Origin: Edaphovirga cremea
Lineage (GTDB): Bacteria > Pseudomonadota > Gammaproteobacteria > Enterobacterales > Enterobacteriaceae
Length of the DNA: 64,000 nucleotides
Assembly: GCF_003332275.1 (NCBI RefSeq)
Contig: NZ_QOVA01000010.1
Coordinates: 62,001-126,000 of the forward strand
Direction: 5' to 3'
Positions within the stretch are counted from its first letter, which is position 1. The number at the start of each line of letters is the position of its first letter. This document shows positions 30,081 through 38,936 of this stretch, piece after piece. Below the pieces are notes generated by a model. It was not told where the DNA came from. It saw only the letters and a program-made list of their open reading frames with translations, and made no database searches. The position numbers were made by a program, and so were the translations under genes.

Positions 30081-31106
30081 TTAACTCACCGCTGCCGTTT
30101 GCAATTCGGATAATTGCCGCCAACTGACGTTATCAATGAAAATACCATCAGCCAGTCGCTGGCGATAATTTTTTTGTTCCCATTCTCCGGGGAGCAATAA
30201 ATTATGTTCAGGATGAGAACTGCGCACCCAGTCGAGCAGTGCTGGAATTTCCTGCTAATAGTGCTGCGCCCCACCCATTCGTTCAGGATCAATCAATATT
30301 GATAACATATTATTGATAATGCGCTGTTTTCCAGGATCACCCTTGCGTTCAGTATTGCCGCCGGTTAATGCGGCACCCAACAGGGAACAGATTATCGCCA
30401 GTCCTGAGCCTTTGTGTTCGCCAAACGCCCGCAATGCGCCGAAGGGTTCTTCCATCAGAAAGCGCGGCTCTACCGTGGCATCTCCGCGATCGTCAACCGC
30501 ACAACCGGGCTCCAGTTGTCGTCCTTCATTCCAGGCGATACGCGCTTTGTTCCCTGCGATCACGCTGGTAGCGAAATCAAGGACGATGGGCTCACCGTGC
30601 AATTGCGGGATACCGGCACAGAAAGGATTGGTGCCCAGCCGTGCCGATTGCCCTTGCCAGGGAATGACATTGGCGCGGTTATTCACATTGGCAAAGTGCA
30701 GTGAGACCAGCCCTGCCGCCGCGGCCTGCTCTGCCCAGGCACCGATGCGGCCAAGATGATGGGCGTTTGCCAGACTCACTACCGCAACGCCGTATTGCTG
30801 CGCTCGCTCAATACCCAACGCCATAGCCTGTTGCCCGAGTATCTGGCCGAAGCCATGCTGACCATCCAGTGAGATCAGGGCGCCAAAGTCTGCGGTGATT
30901 TTCACACCTGCCGCGGGGTCCAATCCCCCCTCGCGAATCGCTGAAATATAGCGTGGCAACATGCTGACGCCGTGGGAGTCATGCCCTTTGAGGCTGGCTT
31001 CCACCAGATTATTGGCTACCTGGGTTGCTGTTACTGAGTCTACGGATATATCGGCAAGCCGGTCGTGTAAATATTGACGTAGAAACTGATGGCTGAATAT
31101 AGGCAT
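30081..31106 (-). pseudogene. Ldh/ComC-family 2-hydroxyacid dehydrogenase interrupted by an in-frame amber codon
   Basis: The frame encodes a malate/L-lactate/sulfolactate-dehydrogenase family protein (not the Rossmann type). It opens MPIFSHQFLRQYL and includes KGHDSHGVSMLPRYI (about residues 41-55), NAHHLGRIGAWAEQAA (about 108-123) and GEHKGSGLAIICSLLGAALTGG (about 230-252). At 30257-30255 a TAG follows GGAQHY. Reading through in the same frame gives a normal C terminus (QEIPALLDWVRSSHPEHN... ) ending at TAA 30083-30081, for 341 residues in all. The stop is one base change from CAG, a nonsense mutation and not a frameshift. The truncated product lacks about 58 residues. SlcC/ComC sulfolactate dehydrogenases belong to this family. 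I chose the ATG at 31106. Confidence 0.85.
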
Positions 31107-31430
31107 TGTTTGACTCGAAAACAATTATGGAATAAGCAAAAATATAACGCCAATCGGCTAAATATCTATAGACATAATATTGATAACGATAGAAAGAAAA
31201 TAGCTATTACATGTTGGTAGTTACGTTAATGTTAATCCATTTAAATATTACTTCCTCTCTATAATACCCGTTATAGCTTATTCCAAAAAATGATTTACCA
31301 ATATTATCGTTATGCACATAGGATGCCCTGACTTGATGTTTTTTATTTAATTATCCCATCAGAGTAGTGCAATAGAGCAGTACATGATGGGCTTATTCGG
31401 TCATGCAAGCATGAGAGAGGCAGAAAAATA
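31107..31430. promoter_or_regulatory. Divergent promoter region between Ldh-family and ABC-importer genes
   Basis: The region holds a TATAAT at 31260-31265 facing the importer genes. An inverted repeat, CCCATCA (31355-31361) and TGATGGG (31385-31391), lies 40-76 bp before the importer start. Either arm may be an operator or the two may form a leader hairpin. No gene is seen. Confidence 0.35.
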
Positions 31431-32471
31431 ATGGATAATTCACTGGGAAATAAGCGTTTAAAAAAATTCGCCACGCTATTTACTGCATTTGCTACAACGA
31501 CCACAGCTTGCCTTGCCCTGGGTACCGTTAGCGCTCATGCGGAAGGATCTATCAGCATTGCGCAGCAATTTGGCATTGGTTATCTGATCCTCGATGTCGT
31601 GCGCGATCAGCATCTGATAGAGAAGCATGGCAAAGAGCAAGGGCTGGATATCAACGTCGAGTGGCGCACAATTTCCGGGGCGACGGCAATGAATGAAGCG
31701 CTGCTTTCTGGTGCGCTTGATGTCGCGTCGGCGGGCGTTCCGCCAATGCTTACCGTCTGGGATCGCACCCGTGGACGTCAGAATGTGAAGGCGATTGCCT
31801 CACTGGGCTCGATGCCAAATTATCTGCTCAGCAACAATCCTGCGGTAAAAACCGTCAGCGACCTGAGTGAAAAAGATCGTATTGCCGTGCCTGCGGCAGG
31901 CGTTGGTTTTCAGTCCCGCACGCTGCAAATTGAAACTGCCAGGCTTTACGGCAACGCCGATTACAAACGCTTCGACACTATTTCTGTCAGTTTGCCCCAT
32001 CCCGATGCCAGTACCGCCTTAATTGCCGGTGGCTCTGAAATCTCCGCCCATTTCTCCAGCCCACCTTTCCAATATCAGGCACTGGAGCATGCCAATGTGC
32101 ATAAGATTCTCAGTTCGTATGACGTGCTGGGCGGGCCTGCAACATTCAATGTGCTCTACGCCACGCAAAAATTTCATGACGATAACCCTAAAACCTATCG
32201 CGCTTTCTATGATGCGCTGGCCGAAGCCTCGCAAATAGTTAAAGCCAATAAAGCCGCGGCGGCTGAAACCTATATTCGGGTTGAAAAATCCCGCCTGTCG
32301 CCCGAGTTGGTGAAGAAAATCGTCGAAGATCCGGAAATCGACTTCACCATCATTCCGCAGCGAACCTTCGTGTACGCCGAAAAATTACAGCAGTTAGGCG
32401 TTTTAAAAAACAAAGCAGACTCGTGGCAGGACTATTTCTTCGCTGAAGCCCATACGGATTCCGGTAGCTGA
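31431..32471 (+). CDS. NitT/TauT-family ABC transporter substrate-binding protein
   Basis: The 346-residue protein has a charged N terminus and a Sec signal peptide ending near AHA (about residue 37). It matches the SsuA/TauA/nitrate-type periplasmic binding fold: ISIAQQFGIGYLILDVVRDQ, then WRTISGATAMNEALLSGALDVASAGVPPML (about 75-104). It should deliver a small anion or sulfonate to the membrane complex encoded by the next two genes. GAGG lies ten bases before the ATG. The substrate is unknown; aliphatic sulfonates are the common cargo of this group. Confidence 0.87.
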   Translation: MDNSLGNKRLKKFATLFTAFATTTTACLALGTVSAHAEGSISIAQQFGIGYLILDVVRDQHLIEKHGKEQGLDINVEWRTISGATAMNEALLSGALDVASAGVPPMLTVWDRTRGRQNVKAIASLGSMPNYLLSNNPAVKTVSDLSEKDRIAVPAAGVGFQSRTLQIETARLYGNADYKRFDTISVSLPHPDASTALIAGGSEISAHFSSPPFQYQALEHANVHKILSSYDVLGGPATFNVLYATQKFHDDNPKTYRAFYDALAEASQIVKANKAAAAETYIRVEKSRLSPELVKKIVEDPEIDFTIIPQRTFVYAEKLQQLGVLKNKADSWQDYFFAEAHTDSGS

Positions 32472-32531
32472 TCGACCGTTATCCGATTTTGGCCTGAACC
32501 GCGATATTTTCCCCGCTATGCAGGAGAGAGC

Positions 32532-33398
32532 ATGAACCGCATCGTTAATGAAATCTCACCACAACCGCTGTTGCAGGTTGATGGGGTGGGACTGGAGTAT
32601 CGTACCCGGCAAAAACGGGTACGCGCCACGCATGATGTCAGTTTTGACGTCTATCCTGCCGATCGCTTTGTTCTGCTGGGGCCGTCTGGCTGTGGCAAGT
32701 CCAGCCTGCTTAAATCGATTGGCGGTTTTTTGTCGCCGGTTGACGGAGAAATTCGCCTTGAGGGTCAAGCTGTCGTAGAGCCGGGACCGGATCGCATGAT
32801 GGTGTTTCAGGAATTTGATCAACTGCCGCCGTGGAAAACCGTCTTGGAAAATACGTTATTCCCGCTGGTGGCAAGTCGTCAGGCCACCCGCAAACAAGCG
32901 CGCGAACGGGCGCTGCACTATCTCGATAAAGTCGGGCTTGCAGGATTTGCCGATGCCTACCCGCATATGCTGTCCGGCGGAATGAAGCAGCGGGTCGCGA
33001 TTGCCCGTGCGCTGGCGATGCAGCCCAAAGTGCTGCTGATGGATGAGCCCTTTGCCGCACTCGATGCGCTGACGCGCCGCAAAATGCAAGAGGAACTGCT
33101 GGAACTGTGGGAGGAGATCCGTTTTACGTTGCTGTTTGTCACCCATTCCATTGAGGAAGCGCTGGTGGTGGGCAGCCGGATATTGCTGCTGTCGCCCCAT
33201 CCCGGACGGGTTTGCGCTGAAATGAACAGCCACCAGTTTTCTCTGGCCGACTATGGCAGCGAGGAGTTCCAGATTGCGGCGCAGCGTATCCATCACCAAC
33301 TGTTCCCCACTGAGCAACCGCAAGCCCCTTTTTCGATTTCGTCTCAAGGTAAACAAAATGAGCATACAGCCCCCCATCCGCTGCGAATATCAGCGTGA
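32532..33398 (+). CDS. NitT/TauT-family ABC transporter ATP-binding protein
   Basis: The 288-residue protein carries Walker A (GPSGCGKSS, about 57-65), a Q-loop (FQEFDQLPPW), the signature LSGGMKQR (about 147-154), Walker B (VLLMDEPF, about 167-174) and the switch His (VTHS). It is the cytoplasmic motor of the importer. A GGAGAG site precedes the ATG, 60 bp after the binding-protein stop. Its 3' end overlaps the permease start by 41 bp. Confidence 0.9.
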   Translation: MNRIVNEISPQPLLQVDGVGLEYRTRQKRVRATHDVSFDVYPADRFVLLGPSGCGKSSLLKSIGGFLSPVDGEIRLEGQAVVEPGPDRMMVFQEFDQLPPWKTVLENTLFPLVASRQATRKQARERALHYLDKVGLAGFADAYPHMLSGGMKQRVAIARALAMQPKVLLMDEPFAALDALTRRKMQEELLELWEEIRFTLLFVTHSIEEALVVGSRILLLSPHPGRVCAEMNSHQFSLADYGSEEFQIAAQRIHHQLFPTEQPQAPFSISSQGKQNEHTAPHPLRISA

Positions 33399-34224
33399 AT
33401 TGACCCCGCTGCAGGACGTGACGCTGACACAACCGCTACCAATAATGACCCGTATGTGGAATCAACAGTGGCTGCGCAAATTGACGATATTGCTGGTGTT
33501 ACTGATTTTGTGGGAGTTGGCGGCACGCTGGCAAGACAATGATCTGATGCTGCCTGGGTTTTTGCAGACGCTACGGGCGTTTTGCCAGGATATGGCCAGC
33601 GGTGAACTACCCGCCAAGGTGGTCATTTCACTCGGCACGCTCCTCAAGGGTTATGCCATTGGCAGTGTGTTGGCGCTTGGGCTGAGTGCCCTGGCGGTTT
33701 CGACCCGTTTCGGGCGCGACCTGCTCAACATTCTGACCTCGATGTTTAATCCACTGCCTGCGATCGCCCTGCTGCCTCTGGCGCTGTTGTGGTTCGGGCT
33801 GGGGGAAAAGAGTCTGGTTTTCGTGCTGATCCATTCCGTGATGTGGCCGATGGCGCTGAATACCTATGCCGGGTTTTTAGGCGTCTCTGACACATTGCGC
33901 ATGGCTGGCCGTAACTACGGACTGCGCGGTGGGCGCTATGTGGCCCACATTCTTATCCCGGCGGCGCTGCCGTCGATTCTCTCCGGCCTGAAAATAGGCT
34001 GGGCCTTTGCCTGGCGCACCCTGATTGCAGCAGAACTGGTGTTTGGCGCGTCCAGCGGTCAGGGCGGGCTTGGCTGGTATATCTTCCAAAACCGTAACGA
34101 GCTGTATACCGATCGGGTATTTGCAGGTCTGGCGACGGTGATCGTTATCGGTTTACTGGTCGAGGGTCTCATTTTCGCCAGTATCGAGAAATTGACCGTC
34201 AAACGCTGGGGTATGCAGCGTTGA
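33358..34224 (+). CDS. NitT/TauT-family ABC transporter permease
   Basis: The 288-residue protein has about six membrane segments. The EAA-type cytoplasmic loop is NYGLRGGRYVAHILIPAALPSILSGLKIGWAFAWRTLIAAE (about 184-224), read here as two shorter motifs, RYVAHILIPAALP and GWAFAWRTLIAAE. I place the start at the ATG at 33358 because AAGG lies eight bases before it and the protein then begins with a short soluble tail; a longer frame from 33253 lies within the ATPase gene. It completes a three-gene importer. Confidence 0.87.
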   Translation: MSIQPPIRCEYQRELTPLQDVTLTQPLPIMTRMWNQQWLRKLTILLVLLILWELAARWQDNDLMLPGFLQTLRAFCQDMASGELPAKVVISLGTLLKGYAIGSVLALGLSALAVSTRFGRDLLNILTSMFNPLPAIALLPLALLWFGLGEKSLVFVLIHSVMWPMALNTYAGFLGVSDTLRMAGRNYGLRGGRYVAHILIPAALPSILSGLKIGWAFAWRTLIAAELVFGASSGQGGLGWYIFQNRNELYTDRVFAGLATVIVIGLLVEGLIFASIEKLTVKRWGMQR

Positions 34225-34295
34225 TCGGACAGGCACGTTGATTGAACTTGCACGTTGATCGCAATGGTGCGGATACTCAATAAGAGGAGTTGGTT

Positions 34296-35383
34296 ATGCT
34301 GGCGATTAAAACCCCACAAAATTACCTGAATCAGGACGGTGTTATTGAAAAAGTCGGGGAGTTTATTGCCCCACTGGCGCAGAAGGTACTGATTGTCACC
34401 AGCCCACGCGCCTGGCAGGCAGTGGGTGAATCTGTGACCACCAGCCTGCAACAACACTCCATCGCGTTTCGCCTGAGCTTTTTACCGGGAGAATGCAGCC
34501 GCGATGCGGTCGATACACTTGCGGCACAGGCGCTGCAACAGGAGGCCGAGCTTATTCTCGGGATCGGCGGTGGCCGGGTGTTGGACAGCGCCAAAGCCGT
34601 TGGAGAAACACTCGGGCAGTTGCCGGTAATTACTGTCCCGACGATTGCCGCGACCTGTGCCGCCTGGTCACCCATCAGCGTTCTCTACGATGACACCGGA
34701 ACGCACCTCGGCCCGCTACCCTTGGCTCGCCTGCCGGTCTGGGTGCTGGTCGATAGTGCAGCGATCGCCAAACGCCGTCGCGCTATCTCAATGCAGGTAT
34801 CGTTGATGCGTTGGCTAAATGGTATGAATTCCTGCCCTACTTGCGTAATGGCGATGATGGATTGGCGCTGCTGTTAAAATCACAAGCTGCAAAGCTGGCA
34901 CTGGATACTTTTAAGACCTATGGACAACAGGCAATCGCTGACAATCAACGTCAGCAGGTCAGCGTGGCACTGCGCAAGGTGATCGATGCCGTTATTGCTC
35001 TGGCCGGGTTGGCGAATAGCATGGCTGACGAGGTACCGCGCATCGGCATCGCCCACGCGATTCATAACAGCATGACCCGTTTGCCGGAACTTCATGACTG
35101 GTTGCACGGTGAGAAAGTCGGTTTCGGGCTGGCGGCGCAAACATTTATCGAGCATGAGCGGGCAGCCGATCGCGATGAATTGCTGTCGCTGCTGCGACAA
35201 TTTAACAGCCCGCTAACGCTGCACGCTCTCGGGATCGCAGATCAACATGAACAGGTGAAAAAGATTGCAGAAGGCGTAAACATTGCGCCGCATATTGCCG
35301 CACGGCTTCCGTTTTCGCTCTCTGTGCAACGGATAGAACAGGCGTTGCGGGCTACACAGGGCTTACAGGCAGCCAATGCATAA
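34296..35383 (+). pseudogene. GldA-like metal-dependent alcohol/polyol dehydrogenase with a one-base deletion
   Basis: The first frame runs from the ATG at 34296 (GAGGAG upstream) and holds the NAD-binding GIGGGRVLDSAKAVGE and VPTIAATCAAWSPIS. Reading then shifts at about 34770-34775. The expected IAKAPSRYLNAGIVDALAKWYE needs one extra G after AAA. The observed frame becomes IAKRRRAIS and stops at 34877. The second frame continues to 35383 with metal-ligand positions VDALAKW, GIAHAIHN and HGEKVGFG. The locus length of 1088 bases is one short of 363 codons. Restored, it would be a 362-residue glycerol-dehydrogenase-like enzyme. It follows the ABC importer, so it may have been part of the same catabolic unit. 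Sequencing error cannot be excluded. Confidence 0.82.
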
Positions 35384-35479
35384 TGGTTTAATGTAAAACG
35401 GTTTAATACAAAATAAGGGGATGTTTGAGAAATGAATAACATCGTCACACAGCGATAAATATCTCAATATCAATTCTGA

Positions 35480-35507
35480 CAACTACCCGCCCAAGCACGG
35501 GTAGTTG
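35480..35507. terminator. Hairpin between convergent GldA-like and FAD-reductase genes
   Basis: CAACTACCCG (35480-35489) and CGGGTAGTTG (35498-35507) form a perfect ten-base stem with an eight-base loop. There is no obvious U tract, but the position between convergent genes suits a terminator. Confidence 0.5.
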
Positions 35508-35550
35508 CCAGTTCAGAACGACTAATCAGCAGGTCTATTTGTTCGCACTA

Positions 35551-37077
35551 CTATTTGTTGGCACTAATATATTGCAATGCATTTTCACCCGCGATACGAC
35601 CTGAGTTCAGCGCAAAACCAAAAGTTCCGCCGCCCAACAGCAAATCATAGGTATCGCCATACATGCCACCGGCGTCATTACCTACAACATATAATCCGGG
35701 AACCGGATCGCCAGACTTGTTGATTGCCTGCATTTTCTCATCGATTTTCACTCCGCCGAGCGTACCCAATGCCGCAGGACGCATGCTGACCGCATAGAAA
35801 GGCCCCGTTTTCACTGCACGGATGTATTCCATGTTTTTATTGAAAACGTCATCCCGCTTCTGCGTTGCAAAATGATTGTTCTGCTCAATGGTCGCTTTGA
35901 GCGTAGCCGGATCCATGCCCATCTCTTTTGCCAATCCATCGATGGTGTCAGATTTAAAGACGAATCCACGATTCTTGGCCTGCTCTTTTTCAAACTCACC
36001 GTCGAATTTAGTCAATTTGGTTTGAGCCAGCACCCACTCGCCAATCGGCACATCAATACCCGCATTGATATAATGCTTTTTAGTGTCTTCATCAAAAATG
36101 GAGTACATCACTCCCCCTATTTTTGATAAGGCATTACCAGAGTGAGGCCAGATAATAACGTTGGATTCATCAGTAAACCGATGACCCTTATTATCCACCC
36201 ACAAGTAAGGTTGACGGGCCGCGGCCAGCAGATGAGAGTTGGTGGCATAACCAGGAAGTCCCGGACGGTAAGCCTGCAATACGCCCATGCCGTCTTCACT
36301 TGCACCGGCTTTCCAGGCCATTTTTATCCCATCGCCATCTTTACCGACGTTGCCCACCATGATCGTATCCGGGAAAGAGACGTATTTTTCCAACATCTCT
36401 TTATTATTCGCATAGCCACCGGTAGCGACAATAACCGCTTTACTTTCATAGGTGATTTCTTTGCCGTCGCTGTCGATAGCCTTAACGCCAACGACCTTGC
36501 CGTCTTTCATGACCAGATCTTTACCGGCAACTTTGACATAGGTAGTCACACCCATCGTTTTAAAGTGCTCATGGAACGTTTTGATTAAATGGCGGCCATG
36601 CCCAGGTCCATCAATGACGTGCCACGTCAGCATGCCACCCGGTCCACCTGGGCCGATATATTCGAACGCGATCCCTTTTGATTTAACCCACTCAATGGTA
36701 TCGGCAGACTTATCAACGAATGCGCGAACAACGAAAGGATTCGCCAACCAATGGCTGTAATCCATAATGGTTTTGAATGCCATATCAGGTGTGACAATAA
36801 TTCCCTGACGTTTTTGCATGGAGCTATTGGCGGCGAAAATGCCCTCGGCAAAATTGCCCGTACCACCAACGATCGGTTGTTTCTCGAGTAAGATAACTTT
36901 TGCCCCTTTCTCGGCGGCAGCCATGGTTGCCGCTGTACCTGACGCCCCGGCACCAATAACAATGATGTCAGCGCTGGTGACTTTTTCTTCCGCGGGTGCC
37001 GTTGCCGCATGGGACAGAGGTAAATTAATGCATGTCAGACAGGCTATCGTCAGAAGACTGCTTTTAAATTTTTTCAC
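35551..37077 (-). CDS. Exported FAD-dependent reductase (flavocytochrome c/urocanate-reductase-like), substrate unknown
   Basis: The 508-residue protein has a Sec signal peptide (ending near SHA, residue 25) and an FAD-binding IIVIGAGASGTAATMAAAEKG (about 38-58). The family pattern WVDNKGHRFTDES (about 300) and a C-terminal VVGNDAGG...GGGTFGFALNSGRIAGE follow. It belongs to the fumarate-reductase flavoprotein superfamily. However, the stretch aligning with Frd[10 protein letters not shown] reads PAALGTLGG, so the substrate His is Leu (about 437). The FrdA GANRLG Arg region reads YGDTYDLLLGG (about 472-482) without Arg. Fumarate is therefore an unlikely substrate; another unsaturated compound is more probable. 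The start is GTG at 37077, with AAGGAG six bases upstream. It is the last gene after nrfC-, nrfD-, MFS- and FMN-protein genes. Confidence 0.85.
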   Translation of the reverse strand: MKKFKSSLLTIACLTCINLPLSHAATAPAEEKVTSADIIVIGAGASGTAATMAAAEKGAKVILLEKQPIVGGTGNFAEGIFAANSSMQKRQGIIVTPDMAFKTIMDYSHWLANPFVVRAFVDKSADTIEWVKSKGIAFEYIGPGGPGGMLTWHVIDGPGHGRHLIKTFHEHFKTMGVTTYVKVAGKDLVMKDGKVVGVKAIDSDGKEITYESKAVIVATGGYANNKEMLEKYVSFPDTIMVGNVGKDGDGIKMAWKAGASEDGMGVLQAYRPGLPGYATNSHLLAAARQPYLWVDNKGHRFTDESNVIIWPHSGNALSKIGGVMYSIFDEDTKKHYINAGIDVPIGEWVLAQTKLTKFDGEFEKEQAKNRGFVFKSDTIDGLAKEMGMDPATLKATIEQNNHFATQKRDDVFNKNMEYIRAVKTGPFYAVSMRPAALGTLGGVKIDEKMQAINKSGDPVPGLYVVGNDAGGMYGDTYDLLLGGGTFGFALNSGRIAGENALQYISANK

Positions 37078-37121
37078 GTATAACTCCTTGTAGTGAATAT
37101 ATTTTCTAAGATGATTATTAT

Positions 37122-37472
37122 TTATTGGGCTTTGGCATCGGAATACGCCTTGTCTGCGGCTTCTAAAATAGCTTCACTGGTCATGGTTGCGCCGCTCCAA
37201 CCATCCACCACTACGCTTTGTTTCTCGACGATCGTTTTGGCCAGAGCAATTGCCGCCTCACCACCCAGTTCGGGCGTTTCATCTGGAGCGTCAATTTTCG
37301 CGGCCTTGATCGCACCGTTTTCATCAATATCCAATGTGACGGTGACATCCCCTCCAAGCCCCTGCCCCACCGCTGAGTAACTTCCTGCTTTGAAGGCCTC
37401 TGCATAAGAGGCATTGAAAGAAGAAATGGCAAAAATCAAACCTGCACCTACCACATTTATAAAGCTCGACAT
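37122..37472 (-). CDS. Small exported FMN-binding-domain protein
   Basis: The 116-residue protein has a signal peptide (ending near SYA, residue 24) followed by a single FMN-bind domain. The motif DGWSGAT (about 90-96) matches the D-x2-S/T-G-A-T site where ApbE-type transferases attach FMN to the Thr. In urocanate reductases and related enzymes this domain is fused to the FAD subunit; here it is separate. AAGGA lies eight bases before the ATG, and the FAD-reductase start follows 44 bp after its stop. It probably carries electrons from the NrfC/NrfD module to the FAD subunit in the periplasm. No apbE gene is visible in the window. Confidence 0.85.
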   Translation of the reverse strand: MSSFINVVGAGLIFAISSFNASYAEAFKAGSYSAVGQGLGGDVTVTLDIDENGAIKAAKIDAPDETPELGGEAAIALAKTIVEKQSVVVDGWSGATMTSEAILEAADKAYSDAKAQ

Positions 37473-37541
37473 TATTCAGTTCCTTTTAAAATCTGTTATC
37501 TGATCTATTTATTATCTGAACAAAAGGTAATAGCCACGTCG

Positions 37542-38934
37542 TTAACTTCCCTGAATTAAATAGCGGCCATCTTTCTGGTTGAGTCGGTTGAAAAAAAAGC
37601 AACACGAAGGCAATATCACAGCGACAACCAGGAAAAAAACACCATAATTGCTGACTCCAAGAGGTATTTCATAGGCAGAGAAAAAACGCAGTAGTAAAAA
37701 AGAAAGTGACGTACTTACTGCGATAGACATTAACTGCGCGACCGTAATTACGCTATTACCTGAATTATAGGTATCGTCGGTCAAATCGCTAAACGCCAGG
37801 ATGTTTAGAGAAGAGTAAAGCGTAGAACTACACCAACCGAACATAAAGTTAAGCACGGCAAACGTGAATATTGATTTTTCCGCCATCGAAAGACATAAAA
37901 GCATGATAGATATTGCGGTTAAAACGGTAGATAACATCAAAACATAACGGAAACCTAACCCTTGCAATAGTTTTTCCAGCATCAGCTTCGAAAAAACAAA
38001 CCCCATAGAAAATGATAGCATAATCATACTGACTACCATGGAATCAAAACCAAGTTTTGTCTGTAGCATGGTGGATAAAACAACGGGCGTGCTTGATATC
38101 AGTATTCTGGACAGCATACTGCCACTCAGGGCAATAGCGAATGTTTTAACCTTAAGTAACGCGTTCAAAGTCCCATCGGGATTTTTATCGAAAAACCTTA
38201 CTTTATAGACAAGAATAAGCAGTGCCGCAACAAAGAAAAAACATCAGGTTATACTGCCGTTGAATATAGGGTTTACCCGCCGTCATGACACCAAACAAAA
38301 ACAGCAACAATGCACCGACGATTAAAAAGTATCCCTTGTGGCTGAAGCTTTGCTTGCATTTGGTCAGGTCAGGAATAATAGTCTGTGCCATGAACAAGCA
38401 AGCAAAGGCTATGGGAACGTTGATCATGAAAATCATTCGCCATGAAAAACAAGCAATCAGGAAACCCGCCAATACCGGCCCCAGAATAACGCCCCCTATT
38501 CCCATTAATGTCACCCGATTAAGCAGCATCAGTTTCAATGAAGGTATTGTTATTCTTAGTAAAACCGTCTTGATGACGGGCAGCATCAGCGCTCCGCCTA
38601 TCCCCTGGATGAATCTTGCAGTGACCAACTCAGACAATGAATTGGCGAATGCACACCATAGTGAGCCCGCAATGAATATCGCCAATGAAATTACATAAAC
38701 CGTTTTCTCATTTAAACAGCCACATAACCAACCGGTTAACGGCGTAAAAATAATAAAGGCAACAATATAAGCGACGATAACGACATCCATATACAGTGCT
38801 GAATCCAGTTGCAATGCTGACAAGTGCATAGACAATGATATAGCTGGCAAAGCCATATATAGCATGGTGCTATCCAGCGATTGCATAAAAAAGGTGACTG
38901 ATGCCAACCAAAACAGGAGCCATTGTCTGTTCAT
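37542..38934 (-). pseudogene. MFS transporter (DHA2-like, ~14 TM) split by a homopolymer frameshift
   Basis: The N-terminal part (38934-38203) opens with a drug/metabolite MFS pattern: FFMQSLDSTMLYMALPAIS, then RFIQGIGGALMLPVIKTVLL. The C-terminal part (38168-37542) holds further membrane segments and ends QKDGRYLIQGS. The locus is 1393 bases, one more than 464 codons. An A6 run at 38236-38241 (T6 on the coding strand) explains the shift: with five T the frame reads MFFFVAALLILVYKVRF and joins the two parts. The start is two bases after the nrfD-like stop (TAACGATG), so the gene belongs to the operon and probably moved the substrate or product of the FAD reductase. The run could be a sequencing error, a phase-variable site or a true mutation. 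Confidence 0.8.
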
Positions 38935-38936
38935 CG

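Noticed and set aside
30086..30292. A 68-residue minus-strand gene at the end of the Ldh-family gene
   Set aside because: It is out of frame; the true continuation after the amber codon is in the original frame and ends at 30081.
35551..37077. Calling the exported flavoprotein a fumarate reductase
   Set aside because: The substrate His and Arg present in FrdA are missing, and a complete frdABCD is already in the window.
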